From: Paragorgia papillata
Lineage: Eukaryota; Cnidaria; Anthozoa; Scleralcyonacea; Coralliidae
Length of the DNA: 64,000 bases
Assembly: GCA_035771165.1 (NCBI GenBank)
Contig: JAWNZC010000446.1
Location: forward strand, 1,178,001-1,242,000
Direction of reading: 5' to 3'
The position numbers and the translations under genes were made by a program. Below, piece after piece: positions 49,448 to 57,420 of the stretch (the stretch's first letter is position 1; every line of letters begins with the position of its first letter). A model generated the notes under the pieces. The model made no database searches, was not told the DNA's origin, and saw nothing but the letters and a program-made list of their open reading frames with translations.

Positions 49448-50210
49448 ATATTATATATATATATATTGGGGAGCACGGGTGGCGTGTGCTGTTAGGGCAC
49501 TGCCTCTCACCAATAGTTAAGCCCGGTCGGACGGGGTTAGTACTTGGATGGGTTACCGTTTGGGAATAGCCCCGTTCTCCACCAGCTTGGGACTTATGTG
49601 AGTAGAGTTTAGTTGGTCTCTCCTGTGCTTCGAGGGTTTTTCGCCGGGTTCTCCGGTTTTCCTCCCTCCGTAAAATCAACGCCTAAGTCTTAGTTGTCTA
49701 CACATAGGAGTTTGGTGTCAATTGGGACGAAAGTTCTGTTCCTCTCTCCTGCCACACGTTAAGTGGCAAATTTAATAAATTCAAATTCAAAAATATATAT
49801 ATACAATTATAGTAATTATTAACTTCTGAGTATAAACAGGAATTATGTCAGTTTCGTTTGAAGAACAGGGGAGTATTGTGTTGTGGGATTTGATACACGT
49901 ATTACAAGGTAATGCACGCCTTCAACATTTTTAACAAAATAGCAGCTGGTACAATACCTGCATCTCATCGATGCTTGCTCCACATTTTTCCAAATCAATC
50001 CTCTTGACAGCAACTCGCTCGTTCCGTGCCTCACAAAACGCTGCTTGGACAACCGCCGTGGCTCCATAACCTTGTTGAAAAAGGAAAAATTGAGTTATAA
50101 TGTATAACTTTAAAAATACATTACAATCTTATCTTACCAATAACCTCTTGAAGTTCATAGTCATCCTTGCAGATTGGCCATTTCTTCAAGGGAGCAGTCG
50201 ACGACGCCAT
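26142..50210 (-). CDS. OXSR1: OXSR1/STK39 (OSR1/SPAK) STE20-family Ser/Thr kinase, 17 exons, complete
   Basis: Exons (minus): 50138-50210, 49958-50070, 42998-43106, 41715-41856, 40872-40927, 40035-40144, 39059-39160, 37946-38082, 37580-37628, 36592-36657, 35656-35754, 34992-35034, 34662-34890, 31657-31709, 30499-30567, 28447-28511, 26142-26216. All junctions are GT/AG with phase kept; 529 codons, near human OSR1's 527. Kinase domain: [18 protein letters not shown] glycine loop, VAVK Lys47, HRDIKAGN (D147), DFG (D165), activation loop [16 protein letters not shown] (T186 matches the WNK-phosphorylated Thr), [17 protein letters not shown]-motif [12 protein letters not shown] at about 322. A Pro/Ser/Asn linker precedes the C-terminal CCT (PF2) domain: [49 protein letters not shown] end. 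By family it is activated by WNK and phosphorylates SLC12 cotransporters, binding RFxV motifs. One gene stands for both vertebrate paralogues. Confidence 0.95.
26316..26794. mobile_element. hAT-like element with CAGG(C/G)GCGCAACTA termini and G-runs
   Basis: Left CAGGCGCGCAACTAGG, right inverted CCAGGGGCGCAACTAC. Inside lie poly-G runs and a GGCATGCCCCCGG palindrome near 26665; the text around it (ATGCAGGAAATGCCGTTTCA) recurs diverged at 47700-47730. Flanks share GACAA only, so the TSD is unsure. In the last intron of the kinase gene. Confidence 0.6.
27484..27644. mobile_element. 161-bp MITE, AGACCTTTCCGCATGAAGTG termini, 9-bp TSD
   Basis: Perfect 20-bp inverted termini and exact ATTAGCAAT duplications at 27475-27483 and 27645-27653. 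A 9-bp duplication suits Mutator-like or Merlin-like transposition (inference). Confidence 0.88.
28107..28255. mobile_element. foldback hairpin
   Basis: Arms share AGTTCATGGTTTGGCGTGCTC, GGAGAGCACG and related words inverted around a small AAGCGTAAGATTT loop. Kinase intron 16. Confidence 0.8.
28700..28892. mobile_element. foldback hairpin with CGAGTGAGTTGGGAGAATTC core
   Basis: Arms begin AAAGAAATAGAAAATGG and share GTGTTTATATAACCTGATGC; the loop is CGCCTACGGCTCGGG. Kinase intron 15. Confidence 0.8.
29018..29330 (-). mobile_element. 3' end of a non-LTR retroelement with (TTCTA)n tail
   Basis: Plus strand shows TAGAATAGAATAGAATAAAA then CTTTATTTTACGAGGGAAAA; inverted, this is a retroelement 3' end with a pentanucleotide tail. 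No ORF remains. Confidence 0.5.
29709..29951. mobile_element. uninterrupted copy of the AATTGACCG element (empty site for the transposon)
   Basis: 243 bp with termini AATTGACCGTATCGAAAAAG / inverted AATTGACGGAACCGAAAAAG. Centre contains the minus-strand text TTTATCATGCTAAGATGGAT, corresponding to TTTATCATACTA|ACATAGATT around the transposon at 21280-24598. Confidence 0.85.
30597..30846. mobile_element. CAACAA-rich MITE, TTA target duplication (PIF/Harbinger-like)
   Basis: Imperfect termini AGGTGAGGTAATACGGGCAA / AGGTGGAGTTATACGAGCAA and TTA at 30594-30596 and 30847-30849. Inner palindrome CAACAATGGTTTTGTTGCAA. Kinase intron 14. Confidence 0.65.
31831..32317. mobile_element. MITE with TTTAAAGTGCATATAACCCC termini
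   Basis: Inverted ends TTTAAAGTGCATATAACCCC / GGGTTTATATGCACTTTAAA continue as TCATCTAAATACGTTCTAC. A second inner pair is AAAATGGTAATGAGATGACG / CGTCATCTCATTACCAT. Kinase intron 13. Confidence 0.75.
32780..33408. mobile_element. MITE of GCCCGGTTAACCGGGC palindromes, TAA target duplication (PIF/Harbinger-like)
   Basis: Long near-identical inverted ends (about 59 bp) start GGGGGCGATTACATGGACCG, followed by repeated CCCGGTTAACCGGGCTAG. TAA flanks both ends (32777-32779, 33409-33411). More CCCGGTTAACCGGG blocks lie inside at 32880-33000 and 33300. Kinase intron 13. Confidence 0.85.
33620..33800. repeat. ATCGTGCAAATGGTCTATT repeat pair
   Basis: GTCATCGTGCAAATGGTCTA at 33624 and GTCATCGTGCAAATGACCTA at 33777 are direct, with GGCGTTGG and CCAGCGCC arms between them. 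Related to the ends of the outer element at 51501-52170. Confidence 0.5.
33815..33965 (+). repeat. CTGACGA...GAAACGTTAG dispersed repeat, copy 1
   Basis: CTGACGAAGGGCCTTCGCTC then GAAACGTTAG ... CTACGTT, followed by TTTCGGCAGT and ACACTGCCTACGCAGCACAC. Same family as 56293-56424 and 18482-18541; see the ribozyme finding. Confidence 0.8.
34750..34822 (-). repeat. in-frame 15-bp repeat coding PPQSN in the kinase linker
   Basis: Five near-identical GGTGGGTTTGATTGT units (plus strand) within exon 13 encode tandem NPPQS on the minus strand, between the S-motif and the CCT domain. Confidence 0.9.
35243..35576. mobile_element. short element with TTATTATATATGGCA ends carrying the 260-bp shared segment
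   Basis: Left TTTATTATATATATGGCA and right TGCCATATAATAATAT are roughly inverted. From 35315 it matches 22803-23063 of the transposon. Kinase intron 11. Confidence 0.5.
36795..37440. repeat. GGAA/GGGA microsatellite block
   Basis: Interrupted purine repeat (GGAAGGAAGGGAGGAGAGAA-type units) leading into about 43 pure GGAA units at 37256-37427. Giant K/E/R/G-rich and Pro/Ser/Leu/Phe ORFs across it are artefacts. Kinase intron 9. Confidence 0.97.
41293..41470 (-). mobile_element. 5S-rRNA-derived SINE, minus copy
   Basis: Minus strand reads GGAAGCACGGGTGGCGAAGA ... GTTTGTACTTGGATGGGAGC ... TTCTCCGGTCCCCCTCCGTA. The GTACTTGGATGGGAG box is the 3' part of 5S rRNA (internal control region C). Same family as 49468-49690. 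Kinase intron 4. Confidence 0.7.
42728..42950. repeat. two direct C-run/AATATATTTTGTGAAGTGCC units, then CTTG/CTTC microsatellite
   Basis: C-run plus CAATATATTTTGTGAAGTGC repeated twice about 51 bp apart, then TTGCTTGCTTCCTTCTTTGC-type repeats. Overlapping ORFs rejected. Kinase intron 3. Confidence 0.85.
43447..43612. mobile_element. hairpin element with a tRNA T-arm-like loop
   Basis: Arms GTATGTTTTTGCTGTACAAG / inverse and TAAGTTAAA / TTTAACTTA enclose GGTTGTGGGTTCGAGTCCCG, which contains a B-box-like GGTTCGAGTCC. No complete tRNA can be folded. Kinase intron 2. Confidence 0.55.
44281..44424 (+). other. small acidic ORF ending at a possible splice donor
   Basis: ATG at 44281 opens [20 protein letters not shown] and runs about 48 codons to AGG|GTGAGC. 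Inside kinase intron 2, opposite strand. No partner exon found; no family recognised. Confidence 0.2.
45540..45800 (-). repeat. SINE/LINE tail fragment with (TAA)n
   Basis: (TAA)n then ATATTTATTTATACCGCGCA on the plus strand, and ATTTTACGGAGGGAGGAAAA near 45740; inverted, the latter is the 3' module (TTTTCCTCCCTCCGTAAAAT) seen in the 5S-derived SINEs. Confidence 0.55.
45884..46816. mobile_element. hAT element with exact 8-bp TSD, internally deleted
   Basis: Ends CAGGGGCGGAGCGAGG and inverted CAGGGGCATATCTAAG; flanks AGTATGTG at 45876-45883 and 46817-46824 are identical. A minus ORF (46020-46316) keeps a zinc-finger N-terminus. CAGGGGC start and 8-bp duplication are classic hAT. Kinase intron 2. 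Confidence 0.9.
46020..46316 (-). pseudogene. N-terminal zinc-finger remnant of a hAT transposase
   Basis: 98-codon ORF with a basic run ([10 protein letters not shown]) then [20 protein letters not shown] ... [19 protein letters not shown]: a C-x2-C...H-x4-H-type finger like those starting ZMYM/hAT-type transposases. The catalytic core and dimerisation domain are absent, removed by the deletion of this 933-bp copy. Confidence 0.5.
47238..47453 (-). pseudogene. fragment with Tc1-like transposase helix-turn-helix
   Basis: Minus ORF includes [20 protein letters not shown], close to the first HTH of Tc1-type transposases (GLS...I...L..EGI.TSR..V..FL). Only this piece remains; no DDE core. Kinase intron 2. 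Confidence 0.4.
47589..47770. mobile_element. end of a hAT-like element (CAGGCCCGTAGCGAG)
   Basis: CAGGCCCGTAGCGAGAGG, then a G-run and GGGGCATGCTTCCCTGG; related to the interior of the 26316-26794 element. The other end was not located. Confidence 0.45.
48410..49124. mobile_element. non-autonomous element, CAGGGTTCGAATTAACAT termini, 5-bp TSD
   Basis: 18-bp perfect inverted ends. CCATT lies immediately outside both ends (48405-48409, 49125-49129). GCGATGCACTTTT-like words recur just inside both ends. hAT-like ends but a 5-bp duplication. Confidence 0.75.
49417..49466. repeat. (TA)n microsatellite 5' of the SINE
   Basis: Three TA blocks separated by TATTATA, directly upstream of the 5S-derived SINE. 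Confidence 0.9.
49468..49690 (+). mobile_element. 5S-rRNA-derived SINE, plus copy
   Basis: GGGGAGCACGGGTGGCGTGT head, then GGTTAGTACTTGGATGGGTT ... TTGGGAATAGCCCCG, matching the 3' half of 5S rRNA (GTTAGTACTTGGATGGGAGACCGCCTGGGAATAC in general plan), and a tail module with GGGTTCTCCGGTTTTCCTCC. Ends in AT-rich tail. Kinase intron 2, antisense to the kinase. Confidence 0.75.
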
Positions 50211-50517
50211 TGTTTCCCCTTCCCTCCGATGTCCACTGGCCAAAATGACAAATAATTGCGGTCTCGTATACCGGGGGTTAGTGATTCCGAGTAATTAGAA
50301 ATTTTGTGTTAATTAGTGGGTCCAGATCTTTAACGGCAATTTTCAAAGAATTTTGCCGTATTGAACGACTCCAAAACGAATAATAAATATAAGGAAATTT
50401 GATGCGCACAGCATTCCTTTATTTAAAAAGAGTAAAATATTAAAAATCCATGATATTTGTTCATTACAAATAGTTCTTACAAGCATGGAATGTTAAAAGC
50501 TTTGAAAATTTATTTCC
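50211..50517. other. 5' flank of the kinase gene
   Basis: Short 5' UTR candidate upstream of ATG 50210 and AT-rich flank. No TATA box or other site can be defended. Confidence 0.4.
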
Positions 50518-50521
50518 AATA

Positions 50522-50717
50522 ACTGGTCAAATTCACAGTTATAATACAAGAAATGCCAGACAATTTACCATTCCTTTATGCAGAACAAATATTTATCAGT
50601 TTTCAATTAGATACGAAGGTCCAAAGCTCTTCAACTCTCTTGCTGCTGAAATTGTCAATTGCACTAGCCTCAAACTTTTTACAGAAAAACTCAAATCTTT
50701 TTTTTATCAATCATATC
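50522..50717 (+). pseudogene. C-terminal fragment of a non-LTR retrotransposon reverse transcriptase
   Basis: Reads SYNTRNARQFTIPLCRTNIY ... FSIRYEGPKLFNSLAAEI ... KLFTEKLKSFF, the usual ending of LINE RT proteins (YNTR...F..P..RT......RY.G...WN.L). Only the last about 65 codons remain. Flanked by old 3' UTR-like DNA. Confidence 0.75.
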
Positions 50718-51500
50718 CCGAGTAAGGTTATTTTATTTATTTCCCGTTTTGACTTAATTATTATTTATTAACATGATACTGTTTTTGATACTTAAATTTT
50801 CATGATTCTTCAAAATACTTTTCCATAATTTTGTACTTACTTAACTCTAGGAGGAAGTCATAGTTACATGTATTATAAGCCTTAAGGTGGCTCCCTATAG
50901 TTCAATAAATATGCGCCATTTCATACGCTCATTATCTAATGTTATTCACAACTTTAAAAATTTGTTAGATAAATACTAAGTAGACCTTACTATAGCAGAA
51001 CTATCGCAGATATAAAATATCTATAAAAAAGTTCAATTATTTGCTGTTACCATGGTAATAATGACGTCGGAACTTTGGTATATATTCAAATATTGCATAA
51101 TTGAAGCGGCATGTCTTCAGTTTGCTTCGGTGAAATTTTTTAAAAATTGCTGAGATGATAGATACTGTTGAGGAGAATATCCATGCACAAAATCAGAGAG
51201 GGTTGTATGGACAGATTTTTCGCTATAAAAATTATCGATTTAAAAAACTTCTGTCCTATGAAAATTTTTTAAAATTATATATACTTTAGAACTTTTTATA
51301 AACTACTTATTTACACAATTTTAGCAAAATTCACCGAAGAAAACGTCTACAAGTCTACATCTATGTCGACGCGGTCATAGAATTTCGAATCGACAAGATC
51401 GCTATTTACGCAAGCGTAGTAAAATTCAATAAAATTCAATTCAAGTTCGTTGTTTATTACCGTCGTGACAATAGAAGTGTTCCTAGTAAAATAGTATTGC

Positions 51501-52170
51501 AATAGACCATTTGCACGATGACGTATGATGGCCTTCCGTCACTACAACTACAAGAATGATTTGCCAACAAAGGATTCCGGTAGTTCATAGTTAATAGAAA
51601 ATATACATGGTTTGGAAGCTCAACAAAAGTCATTCAATTGTTTTATGTTTTTGTTCAGGTTTATGGAAATTTTGGCACTTTCACGGTTACTGAACATATT
51701 GCGTTTTCTGTATAAGGCCCTAATCAAACGAGAACGCAAGTCATCGCAACTTGGCAGTCACGCTATCTCAGCCAGCCCCTCTGAATAATTTCCCGAAAAT
51801 ATTATGTACCGTGACAAAGTTAAAACTTCATGAAACCTTTATTTTGTTAATTTGGGTGTTCGAACGACCGCCACAGAAATTTGTGACTGCCAAGTTGGCA
51901 AAGTTGCGATGACTGGCGTTCTCGTTTGATTAGGGCTTAATTAAGCAATCATCCAATAGCAACGTTTGGGTTCAATCACTCAACCGTACTGTTTAAATAT
52001 TAATAAACCTAAAACAAAGGATTTGACACCTCATGTGCCTTTCAACATGAATCGTAACTTGATTGTTAAGCGCTCTGAAGTTTGCCGGGTTTCCAAACCA
52101 TGTATATTTTCTATTAACTATGGGTAGTTGTAGTCACCCAACACCATCGAACGTCATCGTGCAATTGGTA
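51501..52170. mobile_element. old inverted-repeat element with TAGACCATTTGCACGATGACG ends
   Basis: Left ATAGACCATTTGCACGATGA, right inverted CGTCATCGTGCAATTGG; arms also share ACATGGTTTGGAAGC / GTTTCCAAACCATGT and AGTTAATAGAAAATATA. A diverged relative at 44930-45240 lacks the nested insertion. Confidence 0.75.
51716..51937. mobile_element. 222-bp MITE nested in the element above, TAA TSD
   Basis: Termini GGCCCTAATCAAACGAGAAC / inverted AGCCCTAATCAAACGAGAAC; TAA duplicated at 51713-51715 and 51938-51940. PIF/Harbinger-like by target. The relative at about 45016 (TGTATAATGAAGCAGTCATC) is the empty site. Confidence 0.85.
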
Positions 52171-52241
52171 ACTTCTTGTTTTGAATTTTGATTGGTTCTA
52201 ATCTTGATTCTTGACCAGCCAATAAGAATCGCGAAATTCAA

Positions 52242-52460
52242 AATCTCGTTTCCCAGAGCCCACGTTCCCCTTACCCAGCGGGCGGGGAAACGAGAGGCTC
52301 TGGGATAATCCGTTCACGCCATCACAGAATTCTTGTTATCCGGAAGAAGAGTTATATAGAGTTCATTGTGTTCATCAGCCAATGAAATATCGATGTGAAA
52401 CGGATTATCCCAGAGTCTCTCGTTTCCCGGGTGGGGAACGTGGGCTCTGGGAACGAGATT
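52242..52460. mobile_element. second copy of the AATCTCGTTCCCAGAGCC MITE
   Basis: Same arm sequence as 17333-17743 with AACGAGAGGCTCTGGGATAA on the left and AGAGTCTCTCGTTTCCCGGG on the right; interior shorter. No clear TSD. Confidence 0.75.
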
Positions 52461-52627
52461 GATACCAACGAGTTTTAATTATCAACCGGAACTTGTCTAG
52501 ACAAGCAAATTCCAGAACAATATTTTAGGAACACTTCTATTGCTATGACAGTACGAGTCTTGTTTTTACTCCGAGTGGCGAGTCCTTTCATCTTAAGTAC
52601 CTGAAAGATGAGAACACAATAGAAATA

Positions 52628-52995
52628 CAGGCACGTAGCTACGGGGGGCGAGGGGGGGGGGGGGCACCGCCCCCCAGAATTATTTCTTGCCCCCCCCCCA
52701 ACCAGAGACTGCATGACCAAAAATATTCGCAGCGTGAGTGGATAAGTAATTAAAATGTGAACGCTGTCGCGTACTTGTGTAACGTAAGTGATGTTGTTAT
52801 ATCCAAAGCGTCTAACGTCGTCATGTTACAGTACGTAAACCATGTGACAGACTGGGGGGGTGTAGTAGCGTGATTGAATCAGTTGTTCTGCATGATTCAA
52901 CTTTTGTACCTTTTCACTTGCCCCCCCCCCCCCCCCCCCCCCCCCCCCAAAATAAAACTTGCCCTAATAGATTTCTTAGTCTAGCTACGTGCCTG
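52628..52995. mobile_element. hAT MITE with exact 8-bp TSD and G/C homopolymers
   Basis: Termini CAGGCACGTAGCTAC / inverted CAGGCACGTAGCTAG; TAGAAATA duplicated exactly at 52620-52627 and 52996-53003. Contains long G- and C-runs (52651-52695, 52921-52948). Confidence 0.92.
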
Positions 52996-53273
52996 TAGAA
53001 ATATATTACAATATCATCATGCAGTGTTCAACAGGCAGTGTATGCGGTTTGCTGTTAGAAGTTGGGACAATTTGTATACATTTAGATTGTAACCTCTGCA
53101 TGATTAATTGTACATGTAATTGTAAACTACCGCAGAAATACAAAAATACTACAGTATATGCCAATAAAAATACAGGAATTAATCCACAGCTATATATCTT
53201 ACTTTATTTATTTTAATCGCTTTGCAAGATAAAAAATGTTTATGTACAGATAACAACGTAGAAAAGTTACTTA

Positions 53274-53667
53274 AGCCGCGTTCACACTAGGCCGGGCCTG
53301 TGTAAAACCTGCCGCGTTCACACTCAGGAGAAATTAAGGCTCTATGTAGCCTCGTTATGGCTACCGTAAATGGTGGATCCTCGTGTATTAATAGGGTTAT
53401 AACCCTTATTATTTCTAACGCTGAAGTTATCCAGCTGTTCCTGGATGTTATGATCACTCCACATCGTGATTAGATACTCTGTCGCGTCATCCGTCCAATG
53501 ATTTGCCATGAGCCAATACAAAAATTTAAACTAATTGAAGCCGAGAACCGATCGAGAAGCTGTTCTGGCGCGTATTATTATAATTTGGCGTGTTAAAACT
53601 AGAGATCAGTGGGTCAGGCCCAGGCCAACTACTTTCGTTGGTCTAGGTCGGTAGTGTGAACGCGGCT
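53274..53667. mobile_element. MITE with AGCCGCGTTCACACTA termini
   Basis: Perfect 16-bp inverted ends; the left end also has a second GCCGCGTTCACACT 40 bp in. Flanks TTA / ATA, so target unsure. Confidence 0.75.
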
Positions 53668-53791
53668 ATAGTTAATACAAACTAAATGCTAATAACGATA
53701 GCAGGGCATCCGCAACAGCGATTAGCCAATTACAGTTATATCTTCTTGCTATACACAAGAAGAAAGAAATATAGATCATCTATATTAATTA

Positions 53792-53957
53792 GTATAGGTA
53801 ATCGCATGGGGCCGAGGATAATTAAGGTTTAATTTCACGAGTGTTTTCAACATTTTACAAAATTCCCCGAGTCGGGCGACGAGGGTAATTTGTAAGATTT
53901 TGAAAACACGAGTGAAATTAAACCTTAATTGTACGAGAACTCATGCGATTATATGTT
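53792..53957. mobile_element. foldback hairpin
   Basis: Arms share TAATTAAGGTTTAATTTCAC and GTGTTTTCAA, ending ATCGCATG / CATGCGAT; loop CCCGAGTCGGGCGACG. A partial relative lies near 36025-36070. Confidence 0.8.
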
Positions 53958-54042
53958 AATATATATATATATATATATATAGAACAAAGTGTAAATTTTG
54001 GTCAAGAGAGAGCTCAACACGACAGTTAATGTTGCGGAGCAA

Positions 54043-54090
54043 TGATATTTGGTTTAAAAAGGATAAACTGTATTTTTATCCTTTTTAAAC

Positions 54091-54151
<61 letters not shown>

Positions 54152-54160
54152 ATATATAAT
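54043..54160. repeat. perfect small palindrome followed by (TA)n
   Basis: ATTTGGTTTAAAAAGGATAA and its inverse with a short loop, then about 60 bp of TA. IYIYI ORFs are artefacts. Confidence 0.85.
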
Positions 54161-54701
54161 AAAAATTATTCAAGAGCTATGTTATGTCCAGGAAATGTCG
54201 AAGTACATGTACCTTATCACGGTCGGTGCTCGGCAACATTCCAATTCTCCTCGCTCTATCTGCAGCTTTATTTTGGCAATAAATAAATTTATATTTACAT
54301 ACATACATTTGTACAGACAAGAAGTAGACAGGCTATTTACACATGTTAAAAAATCAAATTGAAAGATGACTACCAATTGAAAGTGAAGTGCTGCCTTGTT
54401 ATTGAGATGAAAACCTTTAGCCTGGCCCAAGTAACACTCTCTTGTCCACTCCAAGTTTACCCACTCCACCCGAGTTTGCCCACTCCAACTCGAGTTTGCC
54501 CACTCCACACGAATTTGCCCATTCCACCCAAGTATGAGATTTTCTCACCTCTTCACAATCAGAGCCCACAGAGAAGGCAAATATCTTCGCTTCCTGCTCT
54601 TAAAATTCATAGCAAATCAAAGAAAAATACTTAAATTGTATACAAGTATCATTTATACGCGAGATAATGCAAACTGCAGACAGAGTTGCAGTCCGTGAAA
54701 A

Positions 54702-55326
54702 CCGGTGGATGCAAAAGGAGGAATGAATCTGCGGAATGGCATGTGGAGTGGTTTACGGAATGACTTGCGGAATGAATAATAATAAAGTAATAGATAAAAA
54801 TAACAAATACCGCGTTATATGATAACGCGGGCTCAATGAGAAATGTCGAATCCGAACTGATTCGATTTGATTTGAGTGAGTAAATTGACGTGTTTGCCTT
54901 TGTCTCAATAGTTGTCTAGAAAGAAAACGTAAGTTTGTTCAAGAATTCTGCTTTGTAATGTTTACCGTTATCAACCTCGATCTGGCGTTTGACAACTTTG
55001 ACCTTTTTGATAACCTATTTCTCCACCAGCGTGAAGGTATCACCACATTCATCTTCGGATTCAGGAAATGAAAATGGAAATGATCTGACGGCTTTAGCCC
55101 GATGTTATGGATTGAAATAAGTTTTATTCCGACGCAGAACGCGTCATTTTGATGAGCAATCGAGATTACGAACTGTCTTATTAAATCGAGTTTTCTCATT
55201 GAGCCCGCGTAGCCTGCGTTATCACATAACGCGGTATTTTTTATCTATTTTTTTCTTTCTATTTTTCAATTTTTCATTCCGCAACCCATTCCGCCGAGTC
55301 ACTCCTCCTTTTACATTCACCGCGTG
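54702..55326. mobile_element. nested inverted repeats with ACCGCGTTATATGATAACGC
   Basis: Outer arms share AAAAGGAGGAAT/ATTCCGCA-type words; inner arms 54809-54848 and 55191-55240 share CGCGTTATNTGATAACGC and GGGCTCAATGAGAAA. No ORF. Confidence 0.7.
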
Positions 55327-56292
55327 AAAACCAGATCAGTGGTGAAAACTCACCTTTTGCCGGCGTCGAAAACATGTATCTGAACGTTGGGCAGCGGTTA
55401 GACGTTAGCGGTAAAAGAACAAACGTCAATCATCTATACATGTCATTGTCGAAGACTCTAGATGCGGCGCCACTGTCATATATTTTTAACTCTTTAACTA
55501 GTTAGAAGCTAGTAGTTGCTGTTAGACTATGCCAGGAAACATTTGAACTGATTATAGAGTACGGGATGTTCTGTTTATCTATAGTAATGATGGCGTTTGT
55601 ACACTATACATTCCTTGTATTATGGACATACATAACATTCAAATAATCATAAAAATTAGTATGTCTTCTCTATCAACGTAATTTTTGTTTCAGACTGTAA
55701 CAAGAATGCATTTATAATATAAAAAATATACAACTTAGTAAGGTTTAATATAAAGATGTATATATAGGTTCAATTGCAACACCCGGCCCGGTGTCACAAA
55801 AAAATCACCACCCCGGCCTCTTCCCTAGACGTGACTTTTCTAAGCAGAATTCCCCTCCTCTAGAAACACTAATTTCCTCCCCCTCAATTGCTTTTTAAAA
55901 ACAACACATGTCAAGATAAATATAGCCTCCTATACAGCAGGTATCTCAGTGTGAGTGGAGAAGCGAAGATAAATATACATTAATGAGTCGTTAGATTAGT
56001 TTTTATCAGAGTTTTTATATTAAATTAGTTTATGCAGGTATCTTAAACGATAACAACCCCAAGTGGCCATTGTGATGCAAATTTGATGTGGAAGACAAAT
56101 ATTGTACCTCATGCAACGGATGTTATTTAATTTCTATATACACTATTTGTTTTCCAAATGCAGCTAATTGTGACCAAAATGTACTCGCCGCGAAGGCATT
56201 GCCCTGACATAACATTCATTTTGTTATTGAAATGAGAAAGCTCCGTCTAACACATGGAACAAGTCTAAGAGAAACGAGAGAAACGTTTCACT
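55327..56292. other. intergenic, no gene seen
   Basis: AT-rich DNA with no recognised gene or repeat. Confidence 0.4.
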
Positions 56293-56424
56293 CTGACGAA
56301 GGGCCTTCGCTCGAAACGTTAGATTCCTACGTTCTCTGTTTCGGCAGTATATCTAACCTTACTATATTTTGATTGTTGTTTCTACACTGCCTACGCAGCA
56401 CGCTACTTTTATTTCACTACATAT
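56293..56424 (+). repeat. CTGACGA...GAAACGTTAG dispersed repeat, copy 2
   Basis: CTGACGAAGGGCCTTCGCTC, GAAACGTTAGATTCCTACGTT, then GTTTCGGCAGTATATCTAAC and ACACTGCCTACGCAGCACGC. Confidence 0.8.
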
Positions 56425-57420
56425 CTATATAGATGGCCTTGATAAAACATTTATTCTTGTAGCTTAATGCTTTGTGACTCTTCCTACCTTGAGATGGTCC
56501 ATTACCCTGGTTCCAGAGTTTTCCTCTTAAAAATTTCCTCTGGAACCATGGACCATGTAGCGTTCTGTTAAAACATTTCCATTTATATCGATGATTAATA
56601 ATTATTTTGAAATTTCTCTTGCGAACGAAAACTCGTTCGAATTACAAATTAAGATGATTCTATGACAAACTTAAAACTCGGATTGTTGCAAAAAATATCT
56701 GTATAAATATATATATAGGGAAAGATTATATTCCTGAAAACTTTGCCCATTTCCCCATGGGCAAGATACTTCCGAGAAATTTAGAACTTAGAACATGCCT
56801 AATAACTATACACGGTTATATTAAATTTGTCATAATTCAGTCAGCGTTTGCCACTCAGTCTTAATTATAACCTCTCGTTTTATCTTAGTTATCGCAATTT
56901 ATAATTTAACACTCGTGAATGAAATAAGCAAATGTTGTAAAATAACGGTCGATCAATCGACGTAGAACCACAATCGAGATTATAGACTCATGCAGTTTAC
57001 ACCATAAAAAAACAATTCAGAACCTTACCAAAACTTGCACGGTTCCGCCTGTTTGTATACACCTAAAACGGTATCGGACGAATTCAAAATCATGCAAGAC
57101 AAAAGAAGTATAATGCATGTAGAGAGACGTGACTGTGAAAATTTCGGTTCGCTTCCGAATTCGTGCAGTGGCCTTATAGATAATGATATTTGGTGTAGCA
57201 CACCTTAGTATCTTCCTACACTTGACGTTGGGCTCAGTCCTTACCGTACTTCCGTCCCCTCCCTTCCTGAAAGCGATTTACGACATCCTTGTACATTATA
57301 CATTGCAGTAGGCAATAAAGGGCTCAGTAAGAAAGACCGATGCTCAACGTGGCTCGCATGCATAGATAGACATCTTCACTTAAGATAGTGTTTCGCTGAA
57401 GTTATCGGAGCTGCATCGAA
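56425..57420. other. 5' flank of the GPCR gene
   Basis: AT-rich, with a short inverted pair GGTTCCAGAGTTTTCCTC / TCCTCTGGAACC near 56509-56548. No gene seen. Confidence 0.4.

Noticed and set aside
54042..54362. ORF with an IYIYIY stretch
   Set aside because: Translation of a TA repeat; no other signal.
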